From Burkholderia sp. lig30 (GTDB lineage Bacteria > Pseudomonadota > Gammaproteobacteria > Burkholderiales > Burkholderiaceae), in contig NZ_JGVW01000086.1 of NCBI RefSeq assembly GCF_000687455.2, positions 1-64,000 on the forward strand: a DNA stretch of 64,000 nucleotides, in the 5' to 3' direction. The position numbers and the translations under genes are program-made. Below, one piece after another: positions 52,648 through 61,884 of the stretch. The notes beneath the pieces are model-generated. The model had not been told where the DNA came from, made no database searches, and was given only the letters and a program-made list of their open reading frames with translations. Position 1 is the first letter of the stretch. Each line of letters begins with the position of its first letter.

Positions 52648-55600
52648 TCAGGCTCCGGACGAGGCGCCCGGGGCCGTGCCGCCCGACGGATCGCCGCCCG
52701 ACGGCGCGTCGCGTTCGCCGGTCTTCACGCGGAACCACGCGGCGTACAGCGCCGGCAGGTAGAACAGCGTGAGCACCGTCGCGCTGGTGATGCCGCCCAT
52801 CAGCGCGGTCGCCATCGGGCCGAAGAAGTTCGAGCGCAACAGCGGGATCAGCGCGAGCACGGCGGCCGCCGCGGTTAGCGTGATCGGCCGGAAGCGCCGC
52901 ACGGTCGCGCCGACGATCGCGTCGAAGCGTCCGTGCCCGGCCGCGATGTCCTGCTCGATCTGGTCGACGAGGATCACCGAGTTGCGCATGATGATGCCGA
53001 ACATCGCGATCACGCCGAGCATCGCGACGAAGCCGAACGGCTGGCCGAACAGCAGCAGCGTCGTGACCACGCCGATCAGGCCGAGCGGCGCGGTCAGCAC
53101 GACCATCAGCACGCGCGCGAAGCTCTGCAGCTGGATCATCAGCAGCGTCAGCACGGCGATCGCCATCAGCGGCATCTGCGCATTGATCGACGCCTGCGCC
53201 TTCGCGCTTTCCTCGACCGAGCCGCCGATCTCGACCCGGTAGCCGACCGGCAGCGACGCGCGCAGCGCATTCAGCCGGCCGTCGATCGCGTGCGTGACGT
53301 CGATGCCCTGCGCGCCGGCGCGCACGTCCGATTGCACGGTGAGGGTCGGCTGGCGGTCGCGCTCCCACACCACGCCGTATTCGAGCGACGGCGTGAAGCG
53401 GCCGATCGAGCCGAGCGGCACCGGGCCGTTCGGCGTCGGCAGCGCGAGGCTCGCGAGCTTCGCCGGATCGACGCGGTCGGCCTTCGGCGCGCGCAGGTCG
53501 ACCGCGATCAGCTTGTCGCGCTCGCGGTATTGCGTGACGGTCGTGCCGGACAGCGTCATCGCGAGGAAGCTCGACACGTCCTGCGACGTGACGTTCAGCT
53601 CGCGCGCCTTCTTCTGGTCGATCTCGAAACGCATCGAGCGCTCGGCGGGCTCGTCCCAGTCGAACTGGACGTGGACCGTGCGGTCGTCCGCGCGCATCGT
53701 CGCGGCGACTTTTTCGGCGATGCCGCGCACCGTCGCGATGTCGTCGCCGCTCACGCGGAACTGCACCGGATAACCGACGGGCGGCCCGTTTTCCAGCCGC
53801 GACAGCCGCCAGCGCACCGCGGGGAAGCGGTCGCGCAGCGTCGTTTCGAGCCAGGCGGCGAGCTTTTCGCGATCTTCGACCGACTTCGCGGTGATCACGA
53901 ACTGCGCGAAATTCGGCAACTGGAGCTGCTGGTCGAGCGGCAGGTAGAAGCGCGGCGCGCCGCTGCCGACGAAATTGACCGCATGATCGATCTCGGGGCG
54001 CTTGTCGATCGCCTGTTCCAGGCGCTCGGTCTCGCGCAGCGTCGCGTCGAACGACGCGCCTTCCGGCAGGCGCAGGTCGACGAGCAGCTCGGGGCGGTCG
54101 GAGCTCGGGAAGAACTGCTGCGGCACCAGCGAAAAGCCCGCGAGCGACACGACGAACAGCGCGCCCGTCACCAGCAGCACGACGACGCGCCGCTCGATGC
54201 ACCAGCCGACCCAGCCGCGCAGCCGGGCGTAGAAGCGCGTGTCGTAGATGTCGTGCTCGTGGTCGTCCGGCAGGTGCGCTTCCTTCTTGCGCTCCGGCAG
54301 CAGGTGATAGCCGAGCAGCGGGATCAGCACGACCGCCGCGAACCACGACGCGATCAGCGCGATCGCCGACACCTCGAAGATCGAGCGCGTGTATTCGCCG
54401 GTGCTCGACTTCGCGAGTGCGATCGGCAGGAAGCCGGACACCGTGACGAGCGTGCCGGTCAGCATCGGGAACGCGGTGCTGGTGTACGCGAACGCCGCCG
54501 CGCGGGCGCGGTTGTAGCCTTGCTCGAGCTTCACGGCCATCATCTCGACCGCGATGATCGCGTCGTCGACGAGCAGGCCGAGCGCGAGCACGAGCGTGCC
54601 GAGCGACACCTTGTGCAGGCCGATGTCGAACAGGTACATGAACAGCGCGGTGACGGCGAGCACGACCGGGATCGAGATCACGACGACCATCCCGGTGCGC
54701 AGGCCGAGCGAGATCAGGCTGACGGCCAGCACGATCGCGATCGCCTCGGCGACCGCCTCAAGGAAGTCGTCGACCGAATGCGACACCGCATGCGGCATGC
54801 TCGACACCTCGGTCAGCCGGAGCCCGGCGGGCAGCTGCGCCTGCAAGGTCTTCGTCTCGGCGTCGAGCGCCTTGCCGAGCCGGATCACGTCGCCGCCCGG
54901 CTGCATCGTGACGCCGATGCCGAGCACGGCCTTGCCGCTCGCGCGCTGACCGGCCGTGCCTCGACCTGCGTTGTCCGTAGCGGCCGTGCCTTGGCCGACC
55001 ATCCGCATCTGCGTGACGCTCGGCTCGTCGTAGCCGCGCCGGACGGTCGCGAGATCGCCGAGCCTGAACGTGCGGCCGTTGATCCGCACGAGCGTGTCCG
55101 CGATCGCGGACACCTGCTCGTACTGGCCGCTCGGCCGCACGAACACGCGGTCGTCCGCGGTCGTCAGCACGCCGCCCGACGCGATGTCGTTCTGCGTGGT
55201 GAGCGCCTGCGCGAGCTGCTGCGGCAGGATGCCGAGCCGCGTCAGCCGCGCGTTGTCGACCTCGATGAAAATCCGCTGGTCGGGGTCACCGAAGTAGTCG
55301 ACCTTGCCGACGCCCGGCACCCGCAACAGCACGGTGCGGAGCTGGTCCGCGTAGTCGTGCAGCTGCGCGGGCGAGAAGCCGTCGCCTTCGAGCGTCCAGA
55401 TGTTGGTGTAGACGTCGCCGAACTCGTCGTTGAAGAACGGCCCCTGCACGCCCGGCGGCAGCGTATAGCTAATGTCGCCGATCTTCTTGCGGATCTGGTA
55501 CCAGGTGTCCGGCACGTCCTTGACCGGCGCGGAATCCTTCATCGTGAAGAACAGCATCGACTCGCCGGGCCGGGAATAGCTGCGCAGGAAGTCGATCGCG

Positions 55601-55851
55601 GGCGTCTCCTGCAGCTTGCGGCCGATCCGGTCTGTAACCTGCTCCTGCACCTGGCGCGTGGTCGCGCCCGGCCAGAAGGTGCGGATCACCATCACGCGGA
55701 ACGTGAACGGCGGGTCCTCGGACTGCGCGAGGCGCGTGTACGCGAGGATGCCCGCGAGCGTCGCGAGCACGATCAGGTAGACGACGAGCGCCTGGTGGCG
55801 CAGCGCCCACGAGGACAGGTTGAAGCGGCCTTCTTCGCGAAACGAGCTCAT
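52648..55851 (-). CDS. RND efflux inner membrane permease (AcrB/MexB-like HAE family)
   Basis: 1067-residue RND pump with 12 transmembrane helices and two large periplasmic loops. Proton-relay aspartates are in GLLVDDAIIAVE. Unlike AcrB it begins with FNLSSWALRHQALVVYLIVLATLAGILAY and has the family block PDTWYQIRKKIGDISYTLP, resembling the MuxB/HAE-like subgroup. Starts 4 nt overlapping the adaptor stop (ATGA). Substrate not readable. Confidence 0.93.
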   Translation of the reverse strand: MSSFREEGRFNLSSWALRHQALVVYLIVLATLAGILAYTRLAQSEDPPFTFRVMVIRTFWPGATTRQVQEQVTDRIGRKLQETPAIDFLRSYSRPGESMLFFTMKDSAPVKDVPDTWYQIRKKIGDISYTLPPGVQGPFFNDEFGDVYTNIWTLEGDGFSPAQLHDYADQLRTVLLRVPGVGKVDYFGDPDQRIFIEVDNARLTRLGILPQQLAQALTTQNDIASGGVLTTADDRVFVRPSGQYEQVSAIADTLVRINGRTFRLGDLATVRRGYDEPSVTQMRMVGQGTAATDNAGRGTAGQRASGKAVLGIGVTMQPGGDVIRLGKALDAETKTLQAQLPAGLRLTEVSSMPHAVSHSVDDFLEAVAEAIAIVLAVSLISLGLRTGMVVVISIPVVLAVTALFMYLFDIGLHKVSLGTLVLALGLLVDDAIIAVEMMAVKLEQGYNRARAAAFAYTSTAFPMLTGTLVTVSGFLPIALAKSSTGEYTRSIFEVSAIALIASWFAAVVLIPLLGYHLLPERKKEAHLPDDHEHDIYDTRFYARLRGWVGWCIERRVVVLLVTGALFVVSLAGFSLVPQQFFPSSDRPELLVDLRLPEGASFDATLRETERLEQAIDKRPEIDHAVNFVGSGAPRFYLPLDQQLQLPNFAQFVITAKSVEDREKLAAWLETTLRDRFPAVRWRLSRLENGPPVGYPVQFRVSGDDIATVRGIAEKVAATMRADDRTVHVQFDWDEPAERSMRFEIDQKKARELNVTSQDVSSFLAMTLSGTTVTQYRERDKLIAVDLRAPKADRVDPAKLASLALPTPNGPVPLGSIGRFTPSLEYGVVWERDRQPTLTVQSDVRAGAQGIDVTHAIDGRLNALRASLPVGYRVEIGGSVEESAKAQASINAQMPLMAIAVLTLLMIQLQSFARVLMVVLTAPLGLIGVVTTLLLFGQPFGFVAMLGVIAMFGIIMRNSVILVDQIEQDIAAGHGRFDAIVGATVRRFRPITLTAAAAVLALIPLLRSNFFGPMATALMGGITSATVLTLFYLPALYAAWFRVKTGERDAPSGGDPSGGTAPGASSGA

Positions 55852-56954
55852 GACGCGAAGTCCTCCGGATGGAGCGGCGCGACCGCGCGGACCTTCTCGC
55901 CCGCGCTCACCGTGTGCACGCCCTGCAGCACGACGCGCTCGCCCGGCTTGACGCCGCGCGACACCGTGACCGTGCGCTCGCCGTAGCGCGCGACGTCGAC
56001 GCGGCGCAGTTCGAGCGTGTCGTCCTGCGCGCGCACGATCCACACGGCCGGCGACGCGCCGTCGTGGAACAGCGCGGTCGCGGGCAGCGTGATCGCGGCG
56101 GTGTCGCTGGCCGGTGTGCCGTCGAACGCGACGTCGGCCGTCATGCCGAGCCGGATCGCCGGGTCGGGCTGCGCGAGCGACAGCTTCACGCGGTACGTGC
56201 GGCTTTGCGGATCGGCGGCCGGCGCGACTTCGCGGACCTTCGCCGCGAAGCGGCGGCCCGGCAGCGATGGCAGCGCGACGCTCGCCGCGTGGCCGGGCGC
56301 GAGTGCCGCGAGCGCGGCTTCGGGCACGTCGGTCACGACGTCGACGTCGCCCGACCACGCGAGCTGGTAGACGGCCTGCCCGGCGGACACGTTCTGGCCG
56401 GTGTCGGCCTGCTCGGCGGTGATGTAGCCCGCGTGATCCGCGACGAGCGTCGCGTACTGGAGCTGGTTCCTCGCGAGCGCGAGCTGCTGCTGCGCCTGGT
56501 CGCGCTGCGCGAGCGCCGATGCGTACGCGTCCTCGGTCTGCTCGAGCTGCGCGGTCGCGATCAGGTTTTCGCGAGCCTGCGCGCGGTCGCGCTCGAGCTG
56601 CTGCTTCGCGAAGGCCAGCCGGTGCTGCGCGGCGTCGAGCTGCGCCTGCGCGCTGGCCGCATTCTTCTGGACGTCGGACGCATCGAGCAGCGCGACGACC
56701 TGGCCGGGCTTCACGGTGTCGCCGAGACGCACCCGGCGCTCGACGATCTTGCCGGCGATGCGGAACGACAACGGCGTCGCGTAGCGCGGCTGGATCTCGC
56801 CGGGAAGGGTATGCAGGGGCGCCGCGCCGTCGGCGTGAACGGGCAGCGCGACGACCGGGCGTGGCGCGGGCGGCGCGGATTCCTTCGGATGACAGGCGGT
56901 GAGGACGAGCGCGGCGCCAATCATCAGCGCGGCGCGGGAACCGGAACGAATCAC
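55848..56954 (-). CDS. RND efflux periplasmic adaptor lipoprotein
   Basis: Membrane-fusion protein, 368 residues. A lipobox ALVLTAC lies near residue 20, then a lipoyl/barrel-sandwich hybrid domain (IVERRVRLGDTVKPGQVVALLD), a long coiled coil (about 95-155), and beta-barrel segments (YRVKLSLAQPDPAIRLGM; PATALFHDGASPAVWIV). First gene of the efflux operon, divergent from tetR. Confidence 0.92.
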   Translation of the reverse strand: MIRSGSRAALMIGAALVLTACHPKESAPPAPRPVVALPVHADGAAPLHTLPGEIQPRYATPLSFRIAGKIVERRVRLGDTVKPGQVVALLDASDVQKNAASAQAQLDAAQHRLAFAKQQLERDRAQARENLIATAQLEQTEDAYASALAQRDQAQQQLALARNQLQYATLVADHAGYITAEQADTGQNVSAGQAVYQLAWSGDVDVVTDVPEAALAALAPGHAASVALPSLPGRRFAAKVREVAPAADPQSRTYRVKLSLAQPDPAIRLGMTADVAFDGTPASDTAAITLPATALFHDGASPAVWIVRAQDDTLELRRVDVARYGERTVTVSRGVKPGERVVLQGVHTVSAGEKVRAVAPLHPEDFAS

Positions 56955-57068
56955 GAAACCCCCAGAATGCGGACAGAGCGGAACGAACCCGGCAAGCGCG
57001 CGGCGCCTGCCCCGGCCGGCGCGTGCGCGGTGATGCGCGCGGACGACGCCTTTCGAAAACTGCCGTGG

Positions 57069-57098
57069 ATTCTAATACACACCTGTATCCGAATGCAA
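57069..57098 (-). promoter_or_regulatory. Promoter/operator of the RND efflux operon
   Basis: On the minus strand TTGCAT (57098-57093) and TAGAAT (57074-57069) are 18 bp apart, a plausible -35/-10 pair. The spacer carries the palindrome ATACA-CACC-TGTAT (57075-57088). Binding of the divergent TetR there would block RNA polymerase. Confidence 0.6.
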
Positions 57099-57137
57099 AG
57101 ATGAATTTGAAAGGTTAATAGTGTTAGACTGCGCGCC

Positions 57138-57758
57138 ATGAAACCAGCGCGCTTGACACGGGAGCAGAGCAAGGACCAGACGCGAGAGCGTCTGCTGAAT
57201 GCTGCTCAGGACATTTTTCTGAAGAAAGGTTATGTCGCGGCCAGCGTCGAGGACATCGCCGCGGCGGCCGGCTATACGCGCGGCGCGTTCTATTCGAATT
57301 TCCGCAGCAAGGCGGAGCTGCTGCTCGAACTGCTCGAACGCGATCATTCGGCGGTGCAGGGCGAGCTGCAGCAGATCTTCGACACTGGCGGGTCGCGCGA
57401 GCAGATGGAGTCGACGGTGCTCGCGTATTACAGCCGGCTGTTCCGCGACGACCGCTGCTTCCTGCTGTGGGTCGAGGCGAAGCTGCAGGCGGCGCGCGAC
57501 GCGAAATTCCGGGTGAGCTTCAACCAGTTCCTGCAGGACAAGCGCGCGCAGATGGCGGATTTCATCCGCCGCTTCGCGGAGCGGGCGGGCACGCCGCTGC
57601 TGCTGCCGCCCGAGACGCTCGCGCTCGGCCTGATGAGCCTGTGCGACGGCGTGCAGTCGTACTACACGGCCGATCCGCAGAACGTGTCGGCCGACGCGGC
57701 CGAGGCGGTGCTGGCCGGATTCTTCGCGCGGGTGGTGTTCGGGCGCTCGCCGGCGTGA
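57138..57758 (+). CDS. TetR family repressor of the RND efflux operon
   Basis: 206 residues. The N-terminal HTH region (DIFLKKGYVAASVEDIAAAAGYTRGAFYSNFRSK in outline) resembles AcrR/TtgR-type efflux repressors, and the C-terminal helical domain would bind the drug. Divergent from the adaptor gene with ~180 bp between starts, where a palindrome lies in the efflux promoter. The stop is 17 bp before the convergent ClC channel gene. Confidence 0.9.
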   Translation: MKPARLTREQSKDQTRERLLNAAQDIFLKKGYVAASVEDIAAAAGYTRGAFYSNFRSKAELLLELLERDHSAVQGELQQIFDTGGSREQMESTVLAYYSRLFRDDRCFLLWVEAKLQAARDAKFRVSFNQFLQDKRAQMADFIRRFAERAGTPLLLPPETLALGLMSLCDGVQSYYTADPQNVSADAAEAVLAGFFARVVFGRSPA

Positions 57759-57774
57759 CGCGCGCGGCGGCGCG

Positions 57775-59508
57775 TCAGCGGCCGCCGGTCATGCGGTGGT
57801 ACGCGTCGAGCAGCGACGTCTTGTAGACCACGCCCGCGAGCATCGGCTCCGCCGCGCTCTCGATGACGGGCAGCCGCTCGCCCTGGAAGCACATGAAGTG
57901 CTCGAGCGCGGCGCCGAGCGGCATGTCCGGCGTGAGCAGCGGAAACGGCGTGTGCAGGTAGTGCGCGGCCGTCTTGTGCGCGGTGTCGCGCTTGTCGAGC
58001 AGGTCGGACGTGATGTCCTTCAGCGCGACCGCGCCGCGAAAGCGCCCGGCGTCGTCGGTCACGTACAGGTATTTCACCGGATATTCGAGAAACACGCGCG
58101 TCATGTCGGCGACGCTCGCGGTCAGCGGCACGACAGTCGACGCCGGCTGGATCAGCTCGCGCATCTGGGTGGCCTTCAGCCGGCTGCGCGCCTGCGCGTC
58201 CTGGTGGTGGCGCAGCGTGATCTCGTACATCGACGTCGAGCCGGTCGCGCGCGCGACGAAATACGCGACGACGCACGACACCATCAGCGGCAGCACGACC
58301 TGATAGCTCAGGGTCATCTCGAAGATCATCAGGATCGCCATCAGCGGCGCCTGGGTCGCGCCCGCGAGCAGCGCGCCCATGCCGACGATCGCGTACGCGA
58401 ACGACGCGGACGTGTGGCCCGGCCACAGCGCCTCCATCCCGAGCCCGAACAGCGAGCCGAACACCGCGCCGACGAACAGCGTCGGCGTGAAGATCCCGCC
58501 GATCGCGCCGGAGCCGGCGGTCGCGGCGGTGGCGAGCAGCTTGAACACCAGCACCGCGACGAGCGCCTGCCAGGTCCACGGCGAATGCAGCACGTCGTTG
58601 ACGACGCTGTAGCCGTTGCCCCACACGTCCGGCACCCACACGGAGATCACCCCGACGATCAGCCCGCCGAGCGCGAGCCGGACCGGCAGCGGCGCGGGCA
58701 GCCGCTGGAACTGGCGCTTCGACGCGTCGAGCAGGCGCAGGAACTGCGGCGCGGCCGCGCCGCACAGCAGGCCCAGCACGACGAACAGCAGCACCTCGAG
58801 CCCGGTGACGGCCGGAAACACCGGCATCTCGTAAGGCGGCCTGTAGCCGGCGAACTCGCGCATCGTGATGTTCGCGACGACGGACGCGACCACCATCGGC
58901 CCGAAGCTTTCCATCGCGATCGAGCCGAGCACGATTTCCGACACGAAGAACGCGCCTGCGATCGGCGCGTTGTACGCCGACGTGATGCCGGCCGCCGCGC
59001 CGCACGCAACCAGGATGCGCAGGCGCGGCGGGTCGAAGTGCGCGAAGCGGCCGACGAGCGACGCGGCGAGCGCGGCAAGCTGCACCATCGGCCCCTCGCG
59101 GCCGATCGAGCCGCCGGTGCCGATCGTGAGCAGCGACGACAGGCTGCGCCACAGGCTCTGCCGGACCGGCACGACGCCGCTGCCGAGCGCAACCGCCTCC
59201 ATATAGTCGCTCTTGCGTTCCTTCGACGCGGCGCGCGCGGCGAGCAGCAGCACGCAGCCGGCCAGAAAACCGCCCGCAGCGGGCAGCCAGAAGCGCACGT
59301 ACCACGGCATGCGCCGGGCCATCTCGACGAAGCTGCCGCTGTGCCCGGACAACGCCCGCTGCATCAGCTCGATGCCTTCGCGGAACGCGACGGTGGCGAA
59401 CGCGCCGCCGATGCCGACGATGACGGCCCAGATCAGCAGCGTCTGGTCGTCGGAGAGGCGGAACAGCGTTTGGGCGCGAGTGCGCAGCTTCAGCAGGAAC
59501 GAAAGCAC
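57775..59508 (-). CDS. ClC family voltage-gated chloride channel/antiporter with CBS domains
   Basis: ClcB-like membrane protein with the ClC selectivity motifs GTGGSIGREGPMVQ, GSGAIGGIFTPTLFVG and the VWGNGY segment. Two CBS domains at the C-terminus (about 470-590; TVVPLTASVADMTRVFLEYPVKYLYVTDD). About 577 residues with the GTG at 59508; the frame is open to a TTG at 59616 that overlaps the next gene. Neither start has a strong ribosome site, so the N-terminus is uncertain. Acts in the inner membrane, probably as a Cl-/H+ antiporter. Confidence 0.88.
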   Translation of the reverse strand: MLSFLLKLRTRAQTLFRLSDDQTLLIWAVIVGIGGAFATVAFREGIELMQRALSGHSGSFVEMARRMPWYVRFWLPAAGGFLAGCVLLLAARAASKERKSDYMEAVALGSGVVPVRQSLWRSLSSLLTIGTGGSIGREGPMVQLAALAASLVGRFAHFDPPRLRILVACGAAAGITSAYNAPIAGAFFVSEIVLGSIAMESFGPMVVASVVANITMREFAGYRPPYEMPVFPAVTGLEVLLFVVLGLLCGAAAPQFLRLLDASKRQFQRLPAPLPVRLALGGLIVGVISVWVPDVWGNGYSVVNDVLHSPWTWQALVAVLVFKLLATAATAGSGAIGGIFTPTLFVGAVFGSLFGLGMEALWPGHTSASFAYAIVGMGALLAGATQAPLMAILMIFEMTLSYQVVLPLMVSCVVAYFVARATGSTSMYEITLRHHQDAQARSRLKATQMRELIQPASTVVPLTASVADMTRVFLEYPVKYLYVTDDAGRFRGAVALKDITSDLLDKRDTAHKTAAHYLHTPFPLLTPDMPLGAALEHFMCFQGERLPVIESAAEPMLAGVVYKTSLLDAYHRMTGGR

Positions 59509-59608
59509 GAGCGGGACGAGATGAAGGAAACCGACGCGAAGAATAGCATTGCGCCGCGCGCGCCGGACGGTCCCGGCGGGCGCGGCGCGCGAATGGGGCG
59601 CCCGGCGT

Positions 59609-60670
59609 TCAGCCAAGCCAGCGCTGCACGGCCCAGGTGATGCCGTAGCCGCCCGCGACCAGCCACACGTACAGGATCAGGCCCGTCGTCAGCGCGCGGG
59701 GGCCGGCTTCGCGGATCTGCGCGATGCGGGTTTCGATGCCGAGCGCGGTCATCGCCATCGTCAGCGCGAAGGTGTCGAGCACGTTGAGCGTGTGCGTGAC
59801 GTCGGTCGGCAGCACGTTCAGCGAGTTGACGATCACGAAGCCGAGGAAGCCGAGCGGGAACCACGGCACCGCGACCTTGCGCTTGCCGTGCGCGCCGCCG
59901 GCCGGCGCCGAGCGGGCGAGCCAGGCACCGAGCACCAGCAGCACCGGCACCAGCAGCATCACGCGGGTCATCTTGACGATGGTGGCCACGTGCGCGACCT
60001 GCGGGCTGATGTCGCTCGCCGCGCCGACCACCTGCGCGACCTCGTGGATCGTGCCGCCGAAGAACAGGCCGAGGCCGGCCGGGTCGAGGTGCAGCCAGCC
60101 CGCGTGGTACGCGAGCGGGTACAGGAACATCGACAGCGTGCCGAACAGCACCACGCTGCCGACCGCCATCGCGCTCTGGTGCGGCTTGGACTGGAGTGTC
60201 GATTCGAACGCGAGCACGGCGGCCGCGCCGCAGATCGCGCTGCCGGCGGCGGTGAGGAGCGCGGCGTCGCGGTCGAGCTTCATCAGCTTCATGCCGGCCC
60301 AGGTGCCGATCGCGAGCGTGCTGAGCACCACCAGCACCGACACCGTCAGGCCGGGCAGGCCGACCTGCGCGATTTCCTGCAGGCTCACGCGCAGCCCGAA
60401 GAACGCGACGGCGATGCGCAGCAGCTTGCGCGCCGAGAAGTTGACGCCCGCCGCCCAGCTCGCCGGCATGCCGTCGCGCAACGCGTTGCCGTACAGCGCG
60501 CCGGCGACGATGCCGACGATCAGCGGGGACAGGCCCAGCCCGGCGATCGCGGGCAGTTGCGACACGCTCGTCACGGCGGCGGCGAACAGCGCGACGAACA
60601 GGATGCCGTTCAGCTGGCCGCGCATCGACGGCGTGGCGTGGCTCAGATGGGGAGTCGGTGCGGTGGACAT
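59609..60670 (-). CDS. YeiH/UPF0324 family putative sulfate exporter
   Basis: A 353-residue inner-membrane protein with about 10 helices. Family blocks are NFSARKLLRIAVAFFGLRVSL, TAAGSAICGAAAVLAFEST and FGGTIHEVAQVVGAA. Start at 60670 rather than 60742 because a signal-free N-terminus MSTAPTP fits and an AT-rich promoter region lies upstream. It is divergent from a LysR regulator, the same arrangement as yeiH/yeiE in enteric bacteria. Confidence 0.88.
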   Translation of the reverse strand: MSTAPTPHLSHATPSMRGQLNGILFVALFAAAVTSVSQLPAIAGLGLSPLIVGIVAGALYGNALRDGMPASWAAGVNFSARKLLRIAVAFFGLRVSLQEIAQVGLPGLTVSVLVVLSTLAIGTWAGMKLMKLDRDAALLTAAGSAICGAAAVLAFESTLQSKPHQSAMAVGSVVLFGTLSMFLYPLAYHAGWLHLDPAGLGLFFGGTIHEVAQVVGAASDISPQVAHVATIVKMTRVMLLVPVLLVLGAWLARSAPAGGAHGKRKVAVPWFPLGFLGFVIVNSLNVLPTDVTHTLNVLDTFALTMAMTALGIETRIAQIREAGPRALTTGLILYVWLVAGGYGITWAVQRWLG

Positions 60671-60782
60671 GGCTCGATCCGGTGGTTCTTCGTTGGAATG
60701 CCCTAATCCTAATTTCGATATATGGATATGAAAAATTGTCATTTACGACATAAACTATCCGGAAAACCGATAATTCATCGCC

Positions 60783-61670
60783 ATGACCCCGGACCAACTG
60801 ATAACTTTCGCGGCGGTGGCCGAGCACCGCAACATCAGCCATGCGGCGCTGGCGCTGCATCTGTCGCAGCCGGCCGTGTCCGGCCAGCTTCGCCAGCTCC
60901 AGGACGAATTCGGCGAGCCGCTGTACCAGCGCGACGGCCGCGGCATCCGCCTGACGCCGGCCGGCGAGCAGCTCGCGCAGTACGCGAGGGCGCTGCGCGA
61001 GACCTTCGCGCAGGCGCGCGCGTTCCGCGACGCGGTGCGCGGCCTCGAGGCCGGCACGCTGCGCGTGGGGGCGAGCACGACGCCGGCGAGCTACCTGCTG
61101 CCGTACCTGATCGCCGCGTTCCAGCCGCTCGCGCCGCGCGTGGCGATCCAGACCATGAGCGGCAACACGTCCGAAGTGGTGGCCGCGCTGCCGTCGCTCG
61201 ACATCGCGATGATCGAAGGCCCGCCGGGCGAGGCGCTGCCGCCCGGCACCGCGGTCCATTCGTGGCACGAAGACGAGATCGTCGCGATCGTGCCCGCCGG
61301 CCATCCGCTCGCCGCCAGCGACGGCGGCGTGACCCTCGATGCGCTCGCCGGGTATCCGCTGGTGCTGCGCGAGGAAGGCTCCGGCGTGCGCCAGCTCGTC
61401 GAGCGCGCGTTCGCGAAGGCGGGCGCGCCGATGCGCGTCGCGCTGGAGATCGCCGGGGTGGAGGCGGTGAAGGAGGCCGTGCGGGCCGGGATGGGCGTCG
61501 GCTTCGTGTCGGCGATGTCGCTCAGGCACGAGGATGCGGCGCTCGTGATGCGCTCGTTCCTGCCGGTGCCGCTGACGCGCCATTTCTCGATCCTCGTGCC
61601 GCACGGCGGCGCGCCGTCGCGCGTCGCCGCGCGCTTTCTGGAGATGAGCCTCGCGCAAGCTGCGCCGTGA
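60783..61670 (+). CDS. LysR family transcriptional regulator
   Basis: 295 residues with N-terminal winged HTH (LITFAAVAEHRNISHAALALHLSQPAVSGQLRQLQDEFG in outline) and a substrate-binding domain of the CysB/YeiE fold. It is divergent from the YeiH-type gene with ~110 bp of AT-rich spacer containing a GATATATGGATAT palindromic element; it most likely controls that gene. Effector unknown. Confidence 0.93.
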   Translation: MTPDQLITFAAVAEHRNISHAALALHLSQPAVSGQLRQLQDEFGEPLYQRDGRGIRLTPAGEQLAQYARALRETFAQARAFRDAVRGLEAGTLRVGASTTPASYLLPYLIAAFQPLAPRVAIQTMSGNTSEVVAALPSLDIAMIEGPPGEALPPGTAVHSWHEDEIVAIVPAGHPLAASDGGVTLDALAGYPLVLREEGSGVRQLVERAFAKAGAPMRVALEIAGVEAVKEAVRAGMGVGFVSAMSLRHEDAALVMRSFLPVPLTRHFSILVPHGGAPSRVAARFLEMSLAQAAP

Positions 61671-61851
61671 CCGTGGCGTGGTGCTGTCGCGTGGGAAAAG
61701 GGGCGAAAGGGGCTGGAAGGTGCGGAACGGCGCCGCGCTCAAAGGCGGGAATGCAGCCTTCGGCAGACCGGATGCCCCGGTATCGAGCGGCCTAGGGATT
61801 TCTCTCTATGGTGTGCGTGCGGGGCGAAGCGCACCATCCGTCTCAAGCAAA

Positions 61852-61865
61852 TGGAACCGGTTCCA
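61852..61865. promoter_or_regulatory. LacI-family (PtxS-like) operator palindrome
   Basis: TGGAACCGGTTCCA is a perfect 14-bp palindrome that fits the LacI-family pattern TGNAANCGNTTNCA and differs at two bases from the PtxS site TGAAACCGGTTTCA I recall from Pseudomonas. It lies 20 nt upstream of kguE, the first gene of a 2-ketogluconate-like operon. Confidence 0.75.
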
Positions 61866-61884
61866 CCCGGGCGGGAAGGGCAAC

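Noticed and set aside
59490-61742. A 750-codon minus-strand frame over yeiH and lysR
   Set aside because: Shadow of the two real genes; composition is Arg/Ala-biased and lacks any domain.
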